Part shown: one piece after another, positions 1-9,642 of the stretch
How positions within the stretch are numbered: position 1 is the first letter of the stretch
Layout: each line of letters starts with the position of its first letter
Assembly (NCBI RefSeq): GCF_013128195.2
Contig: NZ_CP053452.2
Span: 5,642,001-5,706,000 of the forward strand
From: Frigoriglobus tundricola
GTDB lineage: Bacteria; Planctomycetota; Planctomycetia; Gemmatales; Gemmataceae
Direction of reading: 5' to 3'
DNA length: 64,000 bases
Translations under genes and position numbers: made by a program
The notes under the pieces: generated by a model
What the model saw: only the letters and a program-made list of their open reading frames with translations
Databases searched by the model: none
Told to the model about the DNA's origin: nothing

Positions 1-2073
1 CAGGTCGTCGCCCTCGTCGAGCGTGAGGCCGATGACGCCGCCGGCCCGCACGTTGCTGTACGCCATCAGTTCCGTCTTCTTCACCGTGCCCTGGCGGGTG
101 GCCATGAGGAGGTACTGGTTCTCCACGAACTCGCGCACCGGCACGATGCTCGTGATCTTCTCCTCGGCCGCGAGCGAGAGCACGTTGGCGATGCTGCGGC
201 CGGGGCTGGTGCGGCTGGCGGTCGGGATCTTGTACACCTTGAGCCAGTACATGCGGCCGGTGTTGGCGAAGCACAACAGGTACGCCTTGGTGGAGGCGAC
301 GAAGAAGTGCTCCACGAAGTCGTTGTCGCGGAGCCCGCCCTGCACGCCCTTGCCGCCGCGCCCCTGCACCCGGTACTCGGTCAGCGGCATCCGCTTGACG
401 AACCCCTCGTGCGAGATCGTGACGACGTTCGGCTCGTCCACGATCAGGTCTTCCATCTCCAGGTCGCCGCCGTCGTCGGTGATCTCGGTGCGGCGCTCGT
501 CGCCGTACTTCGCGGCCATCTTCTCCAGGTCGTCGCGGATGACGGCCCGGACGTTCGCGTCGTCCGAGAGGAGCGTCTCGTACCCGCGGATCAGGTCGCG
601 GAGTTGCATGTACTCCTTGAGGATCTCCTCGCTCTCGAGGGCCGCGAGCTGGCCGAGCTGGAGCCGGACGACGGCCTCGGCCTGCTGCTCCGTCATGCGG
701 TACTCGGCCACGGTGCCGAGTTCCCGCTGCAGCGCCGCGAACGGGGCCGCGCCGATGGCGCGCTCCATCAGGGCGGCCGGGACGGCCATGCCCTGGAGGC
801 GGAGCTTGGCCTCGCCGCGGTTGGCCGACGTGCGGCAGATCTTGATGACCTGCTCGATGTCGGCGATGGCGATGAGCTGGCCCTCGAGGACGTGCCCGCG
901 GCGCTTGGCCTCGCGGAGCAGGAACTCGGTGCGCCGCCGGATGACGTGGACGCGGTGCTCCAGGAACTTCTGGAGCATCTCCTTGATGGTCAGCTCGCGC
1001 GGGCGGCCGTCCACCAGCGCGAGCATGATGACGCTGACCGTTTTCTGGAGCTTCGAGAACTGGTACAGTTGGTTGAGGATCAGGTGCGGGTCGGCCCCGC
1101 GCTTGAGCTCGATGACGAGGCGCACCGGTTCGCCGTTGCGGGCGGAGGACTCGTCGCGGATGCCGCTGATGCCGGCGATCCGGTCGTCCTTCACGAGCTG
1201 GCCGATCTCCTCGGTGAGCGCGTTCCGCGTCACCTGGAACGGCACCTCCGTGATGAGGATGCTGGGCGACTTCCCCTTGCCCTCCTCCACGACCCGCGCG
1301 CGGGCGCGGAGCGTGAGCCGGCCGGCGCCGCGGGCGTAGGCGTCCAGGATGCCCTGCCGGCCCATGATCTGGCCGCCGGTGGGGAAGTCCGGACCGGGGA
1401 TGATGTCGATGATCTCGCCGAGCGTGGCGTCCGGCTCGTCGATCAGCTTGATGAGCCCCTTGCACACCTCGCGGAGGTTGTGCGGTGGGATGTGCGTGGC
1501 CATGCCGACGGCGATGCCGTCGGAGCCGTTCACGAGCAGGTTCGGGAACTTGCCCGGCAGCACCAGCGGTTCGCGGTACTTGCCGTCGTAGTTGTCGATG
1601 AAGTCGACGGTGTCGCGCTCGAGGTCCTCGAGCAACTCGGCCGCGGCCGGGGTGAGCCGGGCTTCGGTATAACGGTGGGCGGCGGGGGGCAGGCCGGCGA
1701 TGGAGCCGAAGTTCCCCTGGCCGTGAACGAGCCGGTAGCGCAGGTTCCAGTCCTGGGCCATCCGGACGAGCGAGTCGTAGATGGACGCGTCGCCGTGCGG
1801 GTGGTACCGCTTCATCGTCTCGCCGATGATACCGGCACACTTGCTCGTCGTCGAAGCCGGCCCCAGGCCGAGATCGTTCATGGCGACGAGGATGCGGCGC
1901 TGCGACGGCTTCAGCCCGTCGCGGACGTCCGGCAGGGCGCGGCTGACGATGACGGACTGGGCGTAGGTGAGGTAGCTGTCGCGGAGTTCGTCAACGATGT
2001 CCAGAGGGCCGACGTACGCGAGTTCGGGGGGCGGGGCGTCGGGACCGGTCGGCGGTGGTACGGGATCGGCCAA
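1..2073 (-). CDS. gyrA: DNA gyrase subunit A (C-terminal part outside window)
   Basis: ATP-dependent negative supercoiling of DNA together with GyrB. The reading frame is open from a TTG start at 2073 (GGAG six bases upstream) to the window edge, giving 691 codons. Visible: the winged-helix region with [15 protein letters not shown] (residues 87-101), the catalytic tyrosine in HRYTEARL (Tyr135, equivalent to E. coli Tyr122), [17 protein letters not shown], and the start of the beta-pinwheel domain. The N-terminus has a short Pro-rich extension ([16 protein letters not shown]). Residue 96, at the E. coli Ser83 position, is Ala, while the Asp87 equivalent is kept. ParC is the paralogous alternative; no sequence in the window decides this fully, but the core matches GyrA best. 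Confidence 0.93.
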   Translation of the reverse strand, partial: MADPVPPPTGPDAPPPELAYVGPLDIVDELRDSYLTYAQSVIVSRALPDVRDGLKPSQRRILVAMNDLGLGPASTTSKCAGIIGETMKRYHPHGDASIYDSLVRMAQDWNLRYRLVHGQGNFGSIAGLPPAAHRYTEARLTPAAAELLEDLERDTVDFIDNYDGKYREPLVLPGKFPNLLVNGSDGIAVGMATHIPPHNLREVCKGLIKLIDEPDATLGEIIDIIPGPDFPTGGQIMGRQGILDAYARGAGRLTLRARARVVEEGKGKSPSILITEVPFQVTRNALTEEIGQLVKDDRIAGISGIRDESSARNGEPVRLVIELKRGADPHLILNQLYQFSKLQKTVSVIMLALVDGRPRELTIKEMLQKFLEHRVHVIRRRTEFLLREAKRRGHVLEGQLIAIADIEQVIKICRTSANRGEAKLRLQGMAVPAALMERAIGAAPFAALQRELGTVAEYRMTEQQAEAVVRLQLGQLAALESEEILKEYMQLRDLIRGYETLLSDDANVRAVIRDDLEKMAAKYGDERRTEITDDGGDLEMEDLIVDEPNVVTISHEGFVKRMPLTEYRVQGRGGKGVQGGLRDNDFVEHFFVASTKAYLLCFANTGRMYWLKVYKIPTASRTSPGRSIANVLSLAAEEKITSIVPVREFVENQYLLMATRQGTVKKTELMAYSNVRAGGVIGLTLDEGDDL

Positions 2074-2154
2074 GAGCACTCCTCAGAAAATGCCGTCCGC
2101 GTCCGGCACCCCGGCTCGTTTCTGGCTGACTGCCGTTCCGCGGAGAACTGTGTT

Positions 2155-2167
2155 ATTTTAGTAAAAT
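2155..2167. promoter_or_regulatory. AT-rich perfect palindrome in divergent promoter region
   Basis: ATTTTA-G-TAAAAT is the most AT-rich spot between the divergent gyrA (start 2073) and the exported-protein gene (start 2298). It could be a -10-like element or an operator for either gene. No clear -35/-10 pair is assigned. Confidence 0.3.
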
Positions 2168-2297
2168 CGGGCCGCCCGAACCAGCAGAGTAGCCCCGCGG
2201 TCGGTCCTTTTTCCACTGCCGGAAGTTCAAGCTGGGCAGGATGTTCGGGCGAGTTCGATCGGCGGGCCGCGATAACCTCTTTCCGTCAGGATGTGTC

Positions 2298-2948
2298 ATG
2301 CGTGCGATGGTGCTTTTTACGGCCTCGGTGACGCTCCTGTGGGGGGCCGCCGCGTGGTCCCAGCCGGCCCCCCAGGGCGACAAAAAAGACGCGAAAGCGG
2401 ACCCCCCATCCGCCGCGATGGAGCCGCTCACGTTGACACCGGCGGCCGAGCGGACCCGCACCAAAGCGCTCAAGGCGAAGGTGTCCGTGAATTTCACGGA
2501 AAAGCGCCTGGGCGACGTACTCAAGGAGTTTGCGACGCAGGCGGACGTGAGTGCCGACGCACTACTAATGTGGGCCTACGGGCCGGACTTCCCGTACTCG
2601 AAGAGTGTGAGTTACACCTGCAAAGGAAAGGCCCTGGACGTCGCGCTGGACGAACTGTTCAAGAAGAACGGCGACCTGGGCTACATCGTCGTCTCGAAAG
2701 AGGGGGACAAGCACGACGGGTGGGTGCTGTTGACGACGACCGGAGAGCGCGGGGCGGCGAAGCCCGCAGTGAAGTTGGGCGCCAAGGACGAGGCGGACGC
2801 GGCGGAGAAACTGGCGCTGGCGAAGACCCTGATCGACGGCGGCAAGACGGACCAGGCGAAGACCGTCCTCGCGTTCGTTCTCAAGAAGTACCCGACGGCG
2901 AAGATCGCCGCCGAAGCGAAGGAACTGCTGACGAAGCTCGAAAAGTGA
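2298..2948 (+). CDS. Exported protein with secretin/TonB short N-terminal-like domain and TPR-like tail
   Basis: A 216-residue protein with a signal peptide (MRAMVLFTASVTLLWGAAAWSQ). The middle (about 65-160: VSVNFTEKRLGDVLKEFATQ, then VSYTCKGKALDVALDELF) has the beta-alpha pattern of STN/secretin N domains, in which a short amphipathic strand is followed by LxDVLxxF and ALDxLF helices. The last 50 residues (AEKLALAKTLIDGGKTDQAK...KKYPTAKIAAEAKELL) look like one TPR unit. An in-frame ATG lies 57 bases upstream, but this start keeps the signal peptide at the N-terminus and has AGGA upstream. The function is unknown; a periplasmic role is inferred from the signal peptide. Confidence 0.7.
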   Translation: MRAMVLFTASVTLLWGAAAWSQPAPQGDKKDAKADPPSAAMEPLTLTPAAERTRTKALKAKVSVNFTEKRLGDVLKEFATQADVSADALLMWAYGPDFPYSKSVSYTCKGKALDVALDELFKKNGDLGYIVVSKEGDKHDGWVLLTTTGERGAAKPAVKLGAKDEADAAEKLALAKTLIDGGKTDQAKTVLAFVLKKYPTAKIAAEAKELLTKLEK

Positions 2949-2986
2949 GCGCGGGGCGCGGCTGTGTCCGAAGTCGGTCACGCTCC

Positions 2987-3115
2987 GCGAGTGACGCCAG
3001 TCACCGGCCCCAGATGGAAAGGCGCGGCTCGTGAGCGAAGCGTTGGCTTTCAGAGCCGCCGGCACGCGGTGCGAGTGACGCCAGTGACCGACTCCAAAGG
3101 GAAGGGCGCGACTCG
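2987..3115. repeat. Two-copy imperfect direct repeat, 84-bp period
   Basis: The motif GCGAGTGACGCCAGT[C/G]ACCG occurs at 2987-3006 and 3071-3090. It is followed at the same offset by GAAAGGCGCGGCTCG and GAAGGGCGCGACTCG. It lies in the 203-bp gap between convergent genes. The CACGCTCCGCG stretch just before copy 1 resembles the inverted repeat at 36362-36380. Confidence 0.6.
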
Positions 3116-3151
3116 CGGAGCGAGTCGTTTACTTTCCGCGAATGTCACGCA

Positions 3152-4015
3152 TCAGCCGCCCGGTTTGACGTCGCCGCTGGTGCCCACGAGTGTCACACCG
3201 AGGCCGGTTCCGGAGAACGCGGCCGTCCCCGCGGTAAACTGGAGTGCGTAGGTGCCGGTGACGGCGCTCGAGAGCGACGTGTCGCTGTTGAACGTGAGGT
3301 CGGTCACGACTTCCTGATTGCCGGCCGCGAACGAGGACACGCTTTGCGTGTACCCCGTGATCGCCGCACTAGCGTCGTTCAGGCCGTCGTACAGGGTCGT
3401 GAGGCCGGTGACGGTGTCCGCTTTCTGGGCCAGGAATTCGCTGCTACCCAGCTCCTGTCCGATGGCGATACCGGTGTTGCCGGCGGTATCCTGGTACGCA
3501 CTGACCCAGCGCACGTGGGTGCCGAGCGCGAGGCTCTGGAGGCCGCCGGAGGTGGTAAACTCCATCACGTGTCCGGTCTGGCCCAGGGCGGTCGAGGGCG
3601 AGCCGGAGTTGGCGACGAGGACGTCGATCCGCACCCGACCCGACGCGCTGTAGGCGGTACTCAGGTCGAGGATGTTGCCGCCGAAGAAGGTGTTGCTAAG
3701 GGTCAACACGCCGCCGGCCGACGGGTCGTAGTGGATGGCCGAGCCGTCGGTGAAAACGACGTCGATGCCGAGGGCGCCGTCGGCCGCACGGAAGCCCTGT
3801 GCCGTACGCACGCTGCCGTCGTAGAGCGCCGTCTGCTGCCCGTTCGGTGAAACGAGAACCAGGTCGCTGTTCGCGTCCACATAGACCTGGTTCAGCCCGT
3901 TGCTGGCGAGCACGGAACTGGCGCTCGGCACACACCGATCGTCGAGCGCTTCAACGCGCGGGCGGAATGTGTTCGGGCGGGCGCGCTCGGTGCGCCGGTT
4001 GCGGAACCATAGCAT
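3152..4015 (-). CDS. Surface/secreted protein with planctomycete-type N-terminal sorting motif
   Basis: A 287-residue protein. Start chosen at MLWFRNRRTERAR because AGGAG lies seven bases upstream; an upstream ATG (4138) gives an unlikely extension. Residues 18-31 are FRPRVEALDDRCVP, the basic/LExLxxR-x-VP motif found at the N-terminus of many planctomycete exported proteins; a similar motif opens the large protein at 61959. The rest is beta-rich and low in cysteine, with repeated YDGS/YDGLND-type segments, ending GTGLGVTLVGTSGDVKPGG. No enzyme motif seen. Likely an extracytoplasmic protein of unknown function. Confidence 0.7.
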   Translation of the reverse strand: MLWFRNRRTERARPNTFRPRVEALDDRCVPSASSVLASNGLNQVYVDANSDLVLVSPNGQQTALYDGSVRTAQGFRAADGALGIDVVFTDGSAIHYDPSAGGVLTLSNTFFGGNILDLSTAYSASGRVRIDVLVANSGSPSTALGQTGHVMEFTTSGGLQSLALGTHVRWVSAYQDTAGNTGIAIGQELGSSEFLAQKADTVTGLTTLYDGLNDASAAITGYTQSVSSFAAGNQEVVTDLTFNSDTSLSSAVTGTYALQFTAGTAAFSGTGLGVTLVGTSGDVKPGG

Positions 4016-4203
4016 GGTGAGAGCTCCTGGAGAGTGTGTGAGAAACGGGCGAACGGGGCGAGGGGCGGCGCGAGTTGTTCGGGACCGCGGGCACATGGAA
4101 GCGCACGCGGCTCCGCTGCCGATCCCTGGGTCGTCCACCCGCAGAGTAACGAGTGGGGAATAAGGCAGAAGCGGGAAAATGCTCGACCGGTAAGGTTCGA
4201 TCC

Positions 4204-4264
4204 TGTTGTGGTGCCGGCGCCTCGCCTCCCTCGCTTTGGCAGGCGAGACGCCGGCACCACAACA
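4204..4264. repeat. 24-bp inverted repeat (one mismatch) between divergent genes
   Basis: Arms 4204-4227 and 4241-4264 pair over 24 positions with a single C-A mismatch; the loop is 13 bases. It lies upstream of both divergent genes (start 4015 minus, start 4369 plus), so it is not a 3'-end terminator of either. It may be a mobile palindromic element or an mRNA leader hairpin for aat. Confidence 0.75.
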
Positions 4265-4368
4265 CGAACGAGCGGTACATTTTTTCTCCGCCCATGCCTA
4301 AGGGCGCGGAAAATAGGCAATCTGGGTATGCAACTCGCGCGCCGGCCGCGCAATGGAGACGTCCCGCG

Positions 4369-5094
4369 ATGAGCGGCATCTGGGGGAGCCGTGACGTACC
4401 GTGGATTCCGCCCGAACTGGCGGAACCGGACGGCTTCGTCGGCGTGGGCGGCGACCTGTCGCCGCGCACCCTTTTGCGCGCGTACGCGGAGGGCGTGTTC
4501 CCGTGGTTCAACGAGGGCGACCCGATCCTGTGGTGGTCGCCGGACCCGCGCGGCGTGATCGAGTTACAGGCCCCGGCGGGCACCCCGCCGGAAGCGGCCG
4601 AGTACGGCGGGCTGCACGTGTCGCGGCGGCTGGCCCGGACCATCCGCTCCGGTAAGTTCCGGGTCACCACCAACCAGTGTTTCGAGACGGTGATGCGGGC
4701 GTGCGGCGACTGCCGGCCGGAGGGCACGTGGGTGACCGAGGACATGCTCGCCGCGTACGCGGAACTGCACCGCCTGGGCCACGCGCACAGCCTGGAGACG
4801 TGGGCGCCGGCGGCCGACGGCGGCGACGGACCCTGGGAACTCGCGGGCGGGACCTACGGGGTGTGTATCGGCGGCCTGTTCGCGGCGGAGTCGATGTTCT
4901 ACCGCGTGACGGACGGGTCGAAGGTGGCGCTAGCGGCGCTCGTGGCGCGCCTCCGCGCCCGCGGCTTCGCTCTGTTGGACGTGCAGATGAAGACGGACCA
5001 CACGGGCCGCATGGGCGCGAGCGAGGTGCCGCGGACGGAGTACCTGAAGCGCCTGCGCCGCGCCGTCGCGATGACCGGCATCAACTTCGCGTGA
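4369..5094 (+). CDS. aat: Leucyl/phenylalanyl-tRNA-protein transferase
   Basis: Transfers Leu or Phe from aminoacyl-tRNA to the N-terminal Lys/Arg of proteins, marking them for the N-end rule ClpS/ClpAP route. The 241-residue length matches the family. Motifs: WIPPELAEPDGFVGVGGDLS, LLRAYAEGVFPWF, ILWWSPDPRGVI, GTYGVCIGGLFAAESMF and DVQMKTDHTGRMGA. An ATG at 4153 would add 72 residues of non-family sequence and run across the palindrome, so MSGIWGSRDVPW, with GGAGA about 12 bases upstream, is preferred. It is convergent with typA. Confidence 0.93.
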   Translation: MSGIWGSRDVPWIPPELAEPDGFVGVGGDLSPRTLLRAYAEGVFPWFNEGDPILWWSPDPRGVIELQAPAGTPPEAAEYGGLHVSRRLARTIRSGKFRVTTNQCFETVMRACGDCRPEGTWVTEDMLAAYAELHRLGHAHSLETWAPAADGGDGPWELAGGTYGVCIGGLFAAESMFYRVTDGSKVALAALVARLRARGFALLDVQMKTDHTGRMGASEVPRTEYLKRLRRAVAMTGINFA

Positions 5095-5178
5095 GGGCGC
5101 GGGAGCGCGGCGGAGGAACGCGGGCCCTCGACCGGGCGCCCGGGGGGGGATAGACAATACGGGCGACAGCGGCGGCCG

Positions 5179-5234
5179 TGCCGTAACACAGCCGGCCGCC
5201 GGGTCTTCGCCCGGCGGCCGGCTGTGTTACGGCA
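5179..5234. terminator. Bidirectional hairpin terminator between aat and typA
   Basis: A perfect 25-bp inverted repeat (5179-5203 with 5210-5234) with a six-base TCTTCG loop sits between the convergent aat and typA. There is no long T tract, only ATTTCGCGTTTCG on the plus side. Confidence 0.75.
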
Positions 5235-5247
5235 TTTCGCGTTTCGT

Positions 5248-7077
5248 TCAGGACTGGTTCCGGCCCTGGCGCTTGCGGTCGCCTTCCTTGAGGAACAGCT
5301 TCCGCATCCGCACGGCCGCCGGGGTGATCTCGACCAGCTCGTCGTCCTCGATGTACTCCAGTGCCATTTCCATCGAGAACTTCAGCGCCGGCTTCAGGAC
5401 CGCCGCCTTGTCGCTGCCGGACGCCCGCATGTTGGTGAGCGGCTTCGGCCGGGTCACGTTCACCACCATGTCGTTGTCGCGCCCGTGCTCGCCGACGATC
5501 TGCCCCTCGTACACGCTGTCCTGTGGGGACACGAACAGGTTGCCCGTCAGGTCCTCGGCCGAGTACGCGGTCACCTTGCCCGTTTCCTTCGAGATGTACA
5601 CGCCGGTGGCGCGCCCGGCCGCGCTGCTCCGCAGCGGGCGGTAGTTGAGGAAGTTGTGGTGCATGATGGCCGTGCCCTGCGTGGCCGTCAGCATCCGCGT
5701 CCGCAGGCCGATCAGCGACCGGGCCGGGATGTGGAACTCCACCTGGGTGATGCCGCGGTGGCTCTCCATCCGCTGGAACTCGCCCTGGCGCTCCAGCACC
5801 AGCCGCATGACCGAGTTCTGGTGGTCGTTGGGCACCTCGACGACCAGGTGCTCGTAGGGCTCGTGCTTGTGCCCGTCGATCTCCTTCACGATCACCTGCG
5901 GCTTGCCGACGGCGAGCTCGCCGCCCTCGCGGCGGATCGTCTCGAGCAGCACGCCCAGGTGCAGCAGCCCGCGCCCGGACACGATGAACTCGCTCTCGCG
6001 GGCGCCCGGCTTGACCCGCAGCGCGACGTTGTGCTGCAGCTCCTTTTCGAGCCGGTCGCGCAGCTCGCGGCTCGTCATCGGCTTGCCGTCCTGGCCCGCG
6101 AACGGGCTGTCGTTCACGCGGAACACCATGTCGAGCGTCGGCTCGTCGATGGTCAGCGGCGGCAGCGCCTGGGCCTTGTCGAACTCGCAGATGGTGTCGC
6201 CGATGTCCGCGTCGTCGATGCCCACGACGGCGCACACGTCGCCGGCGCGGAGCTCCTCGACCTCCCGCTTCGCGAGCCGCTCGAACTCCAGCACCTGGAC
6301 GACGGTGTCCGGGAACACGGTGCCGTCCTTCTGCTTGACGACGGACACCTTCTGGTTCTTGCGGATCTTGCCGGCGAAGATCTTGCCGATCGCGATCTTG
6401 CCGACGAACTCGTTGTACTGCAGCGCCATCACCTGCATCTGGAGCGGGGCGTCCTGGTCCACGTCCGGCGGGGGCACGTTGTTCAGGATGGCGTCGAACA
6501 GCGGGCGCAGGTCCTTGGGCTCGACGGCCAGGTCGGTGGTGGCGACGCCGGCCCGGCCGCTGGCGTAGATGACCGGGAAGGTGGCGGTGTCGTCGTCGGC
6601 GCCCAGCTCGATGAACAGGTCGAACATGAGCGCGTGGACGTCCGTGATGCGGGCGTCCGGGCGGTCGATCTTGTTGATGACGACGATCGGCTTGAGGCCG
6701 GCGGCGAACGCCTTCTTGAGCACGAACCGGGTCTGCGGGAGCGGCCCCTCGGCCGCGTCCACCAGGACGAACGCGCCGTCGGCCATTTTCAGGATGCGCT
6801 CGACCTCGCCGCCGAAGTCGGCGTGCCCGGGCGTGTCGATCAGGTTGACCTTCACGTCGCCGATGCGGATGCCGCAGTTCTTCGCCAGGATCGTGATGCC
6901 GCGCTCGCGCTCCTGGTCGTTGGAGTCCATGATGAGGCCGTGCTGCCCCCCCACCAGCTTGTCCAGTTCCTCCGAGCGGAACTGGCCGGACTGGCGCAGC
7001 ATCTGATCCACGAGTGTGGTTTTGCCGTGGTCAACGTGGGCGATCACGGCGACGTTCCGAATATCGTTCCGCTTCAT
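5248..7077 (-). CDS. typA: Translational GTPase TypA/BipA
   Basis: Ribosome-associated GTPase of the EF-G/LepA group, acting in 50S biogenesis and stress adaptation. 609 residues, normal for the family. G-domain motifs: AHVDHGKTTL (13-22, G1), RERGITI (G2), DTPGHADFGGEVER (G3), NKIDRPDAR (G4) and YASGRAG (G5). Then domain II, the EF-G domain III/V-like parts (VKEIDGHKHEPYEHLVVEVP) and the BipA C-terminal domain with SIGLRTRMLTATQGTAIMHH. The ATG is the only plausible start. Confidence 0.97.
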   Translation of the reverse strand: MKRNDIRNVAVIAHVDHGKTTLVDQMLRQSGQFRSEELDKLVGGQHGLIMDSNDQERERGITILAKNCGIRIGDVKVNLIDTPGHADFGGEVERILKMADGAFVLVDAAEGPLPQTRFVLKKAFAAGLKPIVVINKIDRPDARITDVHALMFDLFIELGADDDTATFPVIYASGRAGVATTDLAVEPKDLRPLFDAILNNVPPPDVDQDAPLQMQVMALQYNEFVGKIAIGKIFAGKIRKNQKVSVVKQKDGTVFPDTVVQVLEFERLAKREVEELRAGDVCAVVGIDDADIGDTICEFDKAQALPPLTIDEPTLDMVFRVNDSPFAGQDGKPMTSRELRDRLEKELQHNVALRVKPGARESEFIVSGRGLLHLGVLLETIRREGGELAVGKPQVIVKEIDGHKHEPYEHLVVEVPNDHQNSVMRLVLERQGEFQRMESHRGITQVEFHIPARSLIGLRTRMLTATQGTAIMHHNFLNYRPLRSSAAGRATGVYISKETGKVTAYSAEDLTGNLFVSPQDSVYEGQIVGEHGRDNDMVVNVTRPKPLTNMRASGSDKAAVLKPALKFSMEMALEYIEDDELVEITPAAVRMRKLFLKEGDRKRQGRNQS

Positions 7078-7343
7078 GGATTCGTGCGAGCTCCGAGGCC
7101 CTTGTGTCCGGTCCCGTGTTCCCGCCTTCGTATCGGCGGGGCCGCCGCTCCGCAGCGGTACGGGTGAACAGGTCTTACGGACAGGGGCCGGGAACTTCCC
7201 TCGGGTCTGGTGGAGTCAAGCGCTTCCTGTAATGTAGAAGTTGTGTCGTCTTCCCGAAAGGGCAGAATGGCGCGAGGATTCGGTGAACGCGGTCCGGCAC
7301 GGACGCGGCCCCACGGAACGGGGGATCCCAGCGAGGACCCGTG

Positions 7344-7832
7344 ATGCTCTTGTACCTGATCCGGCACGCCGAGGCCGTCGAGCTGGGCTCGCACGGTGCG
7401 GCCCGCGATTTCGACCGGCCCCTGACGCCCAATGGGCGCGATCAGGCCCGCGCCCTGGCGCACGCGTTCGTCCGCCTCAACCTGGCGGTGGACGCGGTCG
7501 TCGCCAGCCCCCTGGTTCGCGCGCACCAGACCGCGGTCGAGCTGCTGACCGTGTGGCAGCCGGACGGGCGGGCGGTGACGTGCGATCAGCTCGCCCCGGA
7601 GCGGCTGAAACCGGGAAAACTGTCCGATTTCCTGGCCGCGGTGCCGGGGGACCGCGTCGCCGTGGTCGGGCACATGCCGGAGCTGGGCAACTACGTCGAG
7701 TGGCTCATCGGCGCGTCAGAGGAAACCGTTCCGCTCGCCAAAGCAGCGGCGGCGTGCGTCTCGTTCAAGGGCGACCCGGCGAAGGCCGCGGGCAAGCTGC
7801 ACTGGATCGTTCCCCCCAACTGGTTCATGTGA
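7344..7832 (+). CDS. sixA: Phosphohistidine phosphatase SixA family
   Basis: Small histidine phosphatase (162 residues) of the phosphoglycerate-mutase-like superfamily, which removes phosphate from phospho-His in phosphorelay or PTS proteins. Catalytic motif LIRHAEA near the N-terminus, LTPNGRDQARALA, VVASPLVRAHQTAVEL and the second histidine in VVGHMPELGNYVEWL. GTG at 7341 is directly before ATG 7344; AGGA at 7334-7337 is better spaced for the ATG. The substrate is not identifiable from the sequence. Confidence 0.85.
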   Translation: MLLYLIRHAEAVELGSHGAARDFDRPLTPNGRDQARALAHAFVRLNLAVDAVVASPLVRAHQTAVELLTVWQPDGRAVTCDQLAPERLKPGKLSDFLAAVPGDRVAVVGHMPELGNYVEWLIGASEETVPLAKAAAACVSFKGDPAKAAGKLHWIVPPNWFM

Positions 7833-7851
7833 CGCGGCTTCACTTCGTCCG

Positions 7852-7888
7852 GGTCCGGTACGGCAGGGGCGTTCCGCCGTACCGGACC
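7852..7888. terminator. 13-bp hairpin between convergent genes
   Basis: GGTCCGGTACGGC (7852-7864) pairs perfectly with 7876-7888 around an 11-base loop. It lies 20 bases after the sixA stop and 36 bases from the stop of the converging gene, so a bidirectional terminator is likely. Confidence 0.7.
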
Positions 7889-7923
7889 GCAACAAGTGGG
7901 CGGCGACTTCGAAACTTATTCAA

Positions 7924-9642
7924 TTATTCATCTTCATCGACTTCGACTTTGGCCTTCTTGGTGGTTAACGGCCGGGCCTTTTTCGGCGCAGCGGATTTCG
8001 GACTCTCGTCCCCGTCCGACGCCACTTTCCGCTTCTTCTTCGCCTTCTTTTTCTTCTTGTCGCTGTCTTCCTCTTCGTCCGCTTCTTCGTCCTCGTCCCC
8101 GCGCCGCATGAACAAGAACAGCAGCCCCAACCCGAGTAGGCCGAGCAGGAACAGCCCGAGAACGATCCAGAGCCACGGCGTCTTCTTCGCGGGCTCGGGG
8201 GCCTCAGCTTCGGCTTGCGGCTGGGCGCGGGGGGCGGGTGTCGGCGCGGGGGGCACAGCGAGCGGGACGGGGACCGGCTTCGGCTGCACCGTGTGCGGCG
8301 GCGGGGCCGTCTCGATGACGTTCGTCGGCGGGTCGATTTTGGGCGCGAGTTTGATGTCCACCTTCGCGGCCAGCGCCCCGGGATCGACGGTCAACCGCTT
8401 CGACAGGTCGGGGAGGAGATTGGCCCGTTTCAGGAACAGCAGCGCGAGGCAGGTGTTCACGAGCGGGCTCTGTCCGGAAAACCCGCCCTCCTCCCAGCTC
8501 CCGTCGCCCGACTGGTTGCTGATGAGGATCTCCGCGCCCCACTGGTACCAGTCCTTCTTGTTGAGCTTTTGCAGGTCGTACAGCACCGCGATGCGTTCCA
8601 TCGACCACAGGAAGTACAGCCCGCCCACGTCCTTGACCTTCGGGCGGTTGGTGGTGTCGCCGACCGGCGCGCCGATCGCCTTGTCGAGCGCGACGAAGGC
8701 GTTGATGATCACCGGATCGGTTTCCGGCTTGACGTCGGGCTCCGGCGCGACGACGTGCCCGATGGCGATGCCGAGCAGGGCGATGCAGGTCATCGCGTTG
8801 TTCCCGTCGGCCCCGGTGCGCACGAAATCGTAGGCCCAGGTGCCGCCGGGGCCCTGGCTCGTGCGGAACCGCCGGTTGACGAGCACGAACGTGCGGTCCA
8901 CGGGGATCTCGTACTTGCGGGCGGTCCACAGCCCGACCATCGCGAGGTGCGTGTTCGAGTTGTCGGTGGCCGCGTCGTACAGGTCGTTCCGCTTGTCGCC
9001 GACGGCGGCCGGGTCCGCCGGCAGGCGCCCGGCCCCGTCGCTCCAGACCGCCAGCCGCCGCATGTTTTCCGGCAAGTTGGCCCGGACCTTGGTCATGTCC
9101 ACCGGCTTGTCGGGCGTCGCGGCGCTCACTTTTTTGAGCGCGGCGATCAGTCGCAGGACGTTCTGCTCGCCGTACTTCTGCGCCTTGTAGCCCCAGCCGC
9201 CGCTGGCCATCTGGGACGCGATGAGCCGGCCCGCGAGGAGCTGGATGTACTGCTTGTCCTTTTCGTTCTTCTCTTTCTGATCTTTCAGCCGGTCGAGGAA
9301 CAGGATGGCCAGCGACATGTCGTAGGTGGAATCCAGATCGGGCGTGTACAGCCGCACGAAGTTGGCGGCCTGTTTGATGCAGGGATCGGTCACCGAGACC
9401 CCGGACTCGATGAGAGCGATGCCGGTCAGCGCGGTCCGGCCCACCGCCGCCGCGCCGTCGCCGTCGCCCCAGGCGCCGGTCGCCTTCTTCTGCTCGCCCT
9501 TGAGGAACCGGACGCCGAGCGCGACGCGGCTGTCGATGGTGGCCTTGTCGGCCGGTTGCTGGGCCGCGGCGGGGGCGGCGGTGTGCAGCCACAATGCGAC
9601 CGCGAAGACGGCCGTGCGCCCGAGCCCCTGACGAACGCGCAT
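7924..9642 (-). CDS. Exported protein with prenyltransferase/squalene-oxidase-type repeats and C-terminal membrane anchor
   Basis: A 572-residue protein. Signal peptide MRVRQGLGRTAVFAVALWL to about residue 28. The central 30-440 region is alpha/alpha-barrel-like, with repeats such as QMASGGWGYKAQKYGEQNV, SQGPGGTWAYDFVRTGADGN and NQSGDGSWEEGGFSGQSPL, the QxxxGxW pattern of terpene cyclase folds. The DxDD-type catalytic motif is not evident, so enzyme activity is doubtful. A Pro-rich linker leads to one transmembrane helix (PWLWIVLGLFLLGLLGLG) and a cytoplasmic Asp/Glu/Lys-rich tail. The start was chosen at the MRV codon because the signal peptide begins there. Confidence 0.75.
   Translation of the reverse strand: MRVRQGLGRTAVFAVALWLHTAAPAAAQQPADKATIDSRVALGVRFLKGEQKKATGAWGDGDGAAAVGRTALTGIALIESGVSVTDPCIKQAANFVRLYTPDLDSTYDMSLAILFLDRLKDQKEKNEKDKQYIQLLAGRLIASQMASGGWGYKAQKYGEQNVLRLIAALKKVSAATPDKPVDMTKVRANLPENMRRLAVWSDGAGRLPADPAAVGDKRNDLYDAATDNSNTHLAMVGLWTARKYEIPVDRTFVLVNRRFRTSQGPGGTWAYDFVRTGADGNNAMTCIALLGIAIGHVVAPEPDVKPETDPVIINAFVALDKAIGAPVGDTTNRPKVKDVGGLYFLWSMERIAVLYDLQKLNKKDWYQWGAEILISNQSGDGSWEEGGFSGQSPLVNTCLALLFLKRANLLPDLSKRLTVDPGALAAKVDIKLAPKIDPPTNVIETAPPPHTVQPKPVPVPLAVPPAPTPAPRAQPQAEAEAPEPAKKTPWLWIVLGLFLLGLLGLGLLFLFMRRGDEDEEADEEEDSDKKKKKAKKKRKVASDGDESPKSAAPKKARPLTTKKAKVEVDEDE

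Noticed and set aside
5224-7167. Long plus-strand open frame opposite typA
   Set aside because: It is antisense to a clear TypA protein, has His/Leu/Asp-rich shadow composition and lacks a ribosome site.
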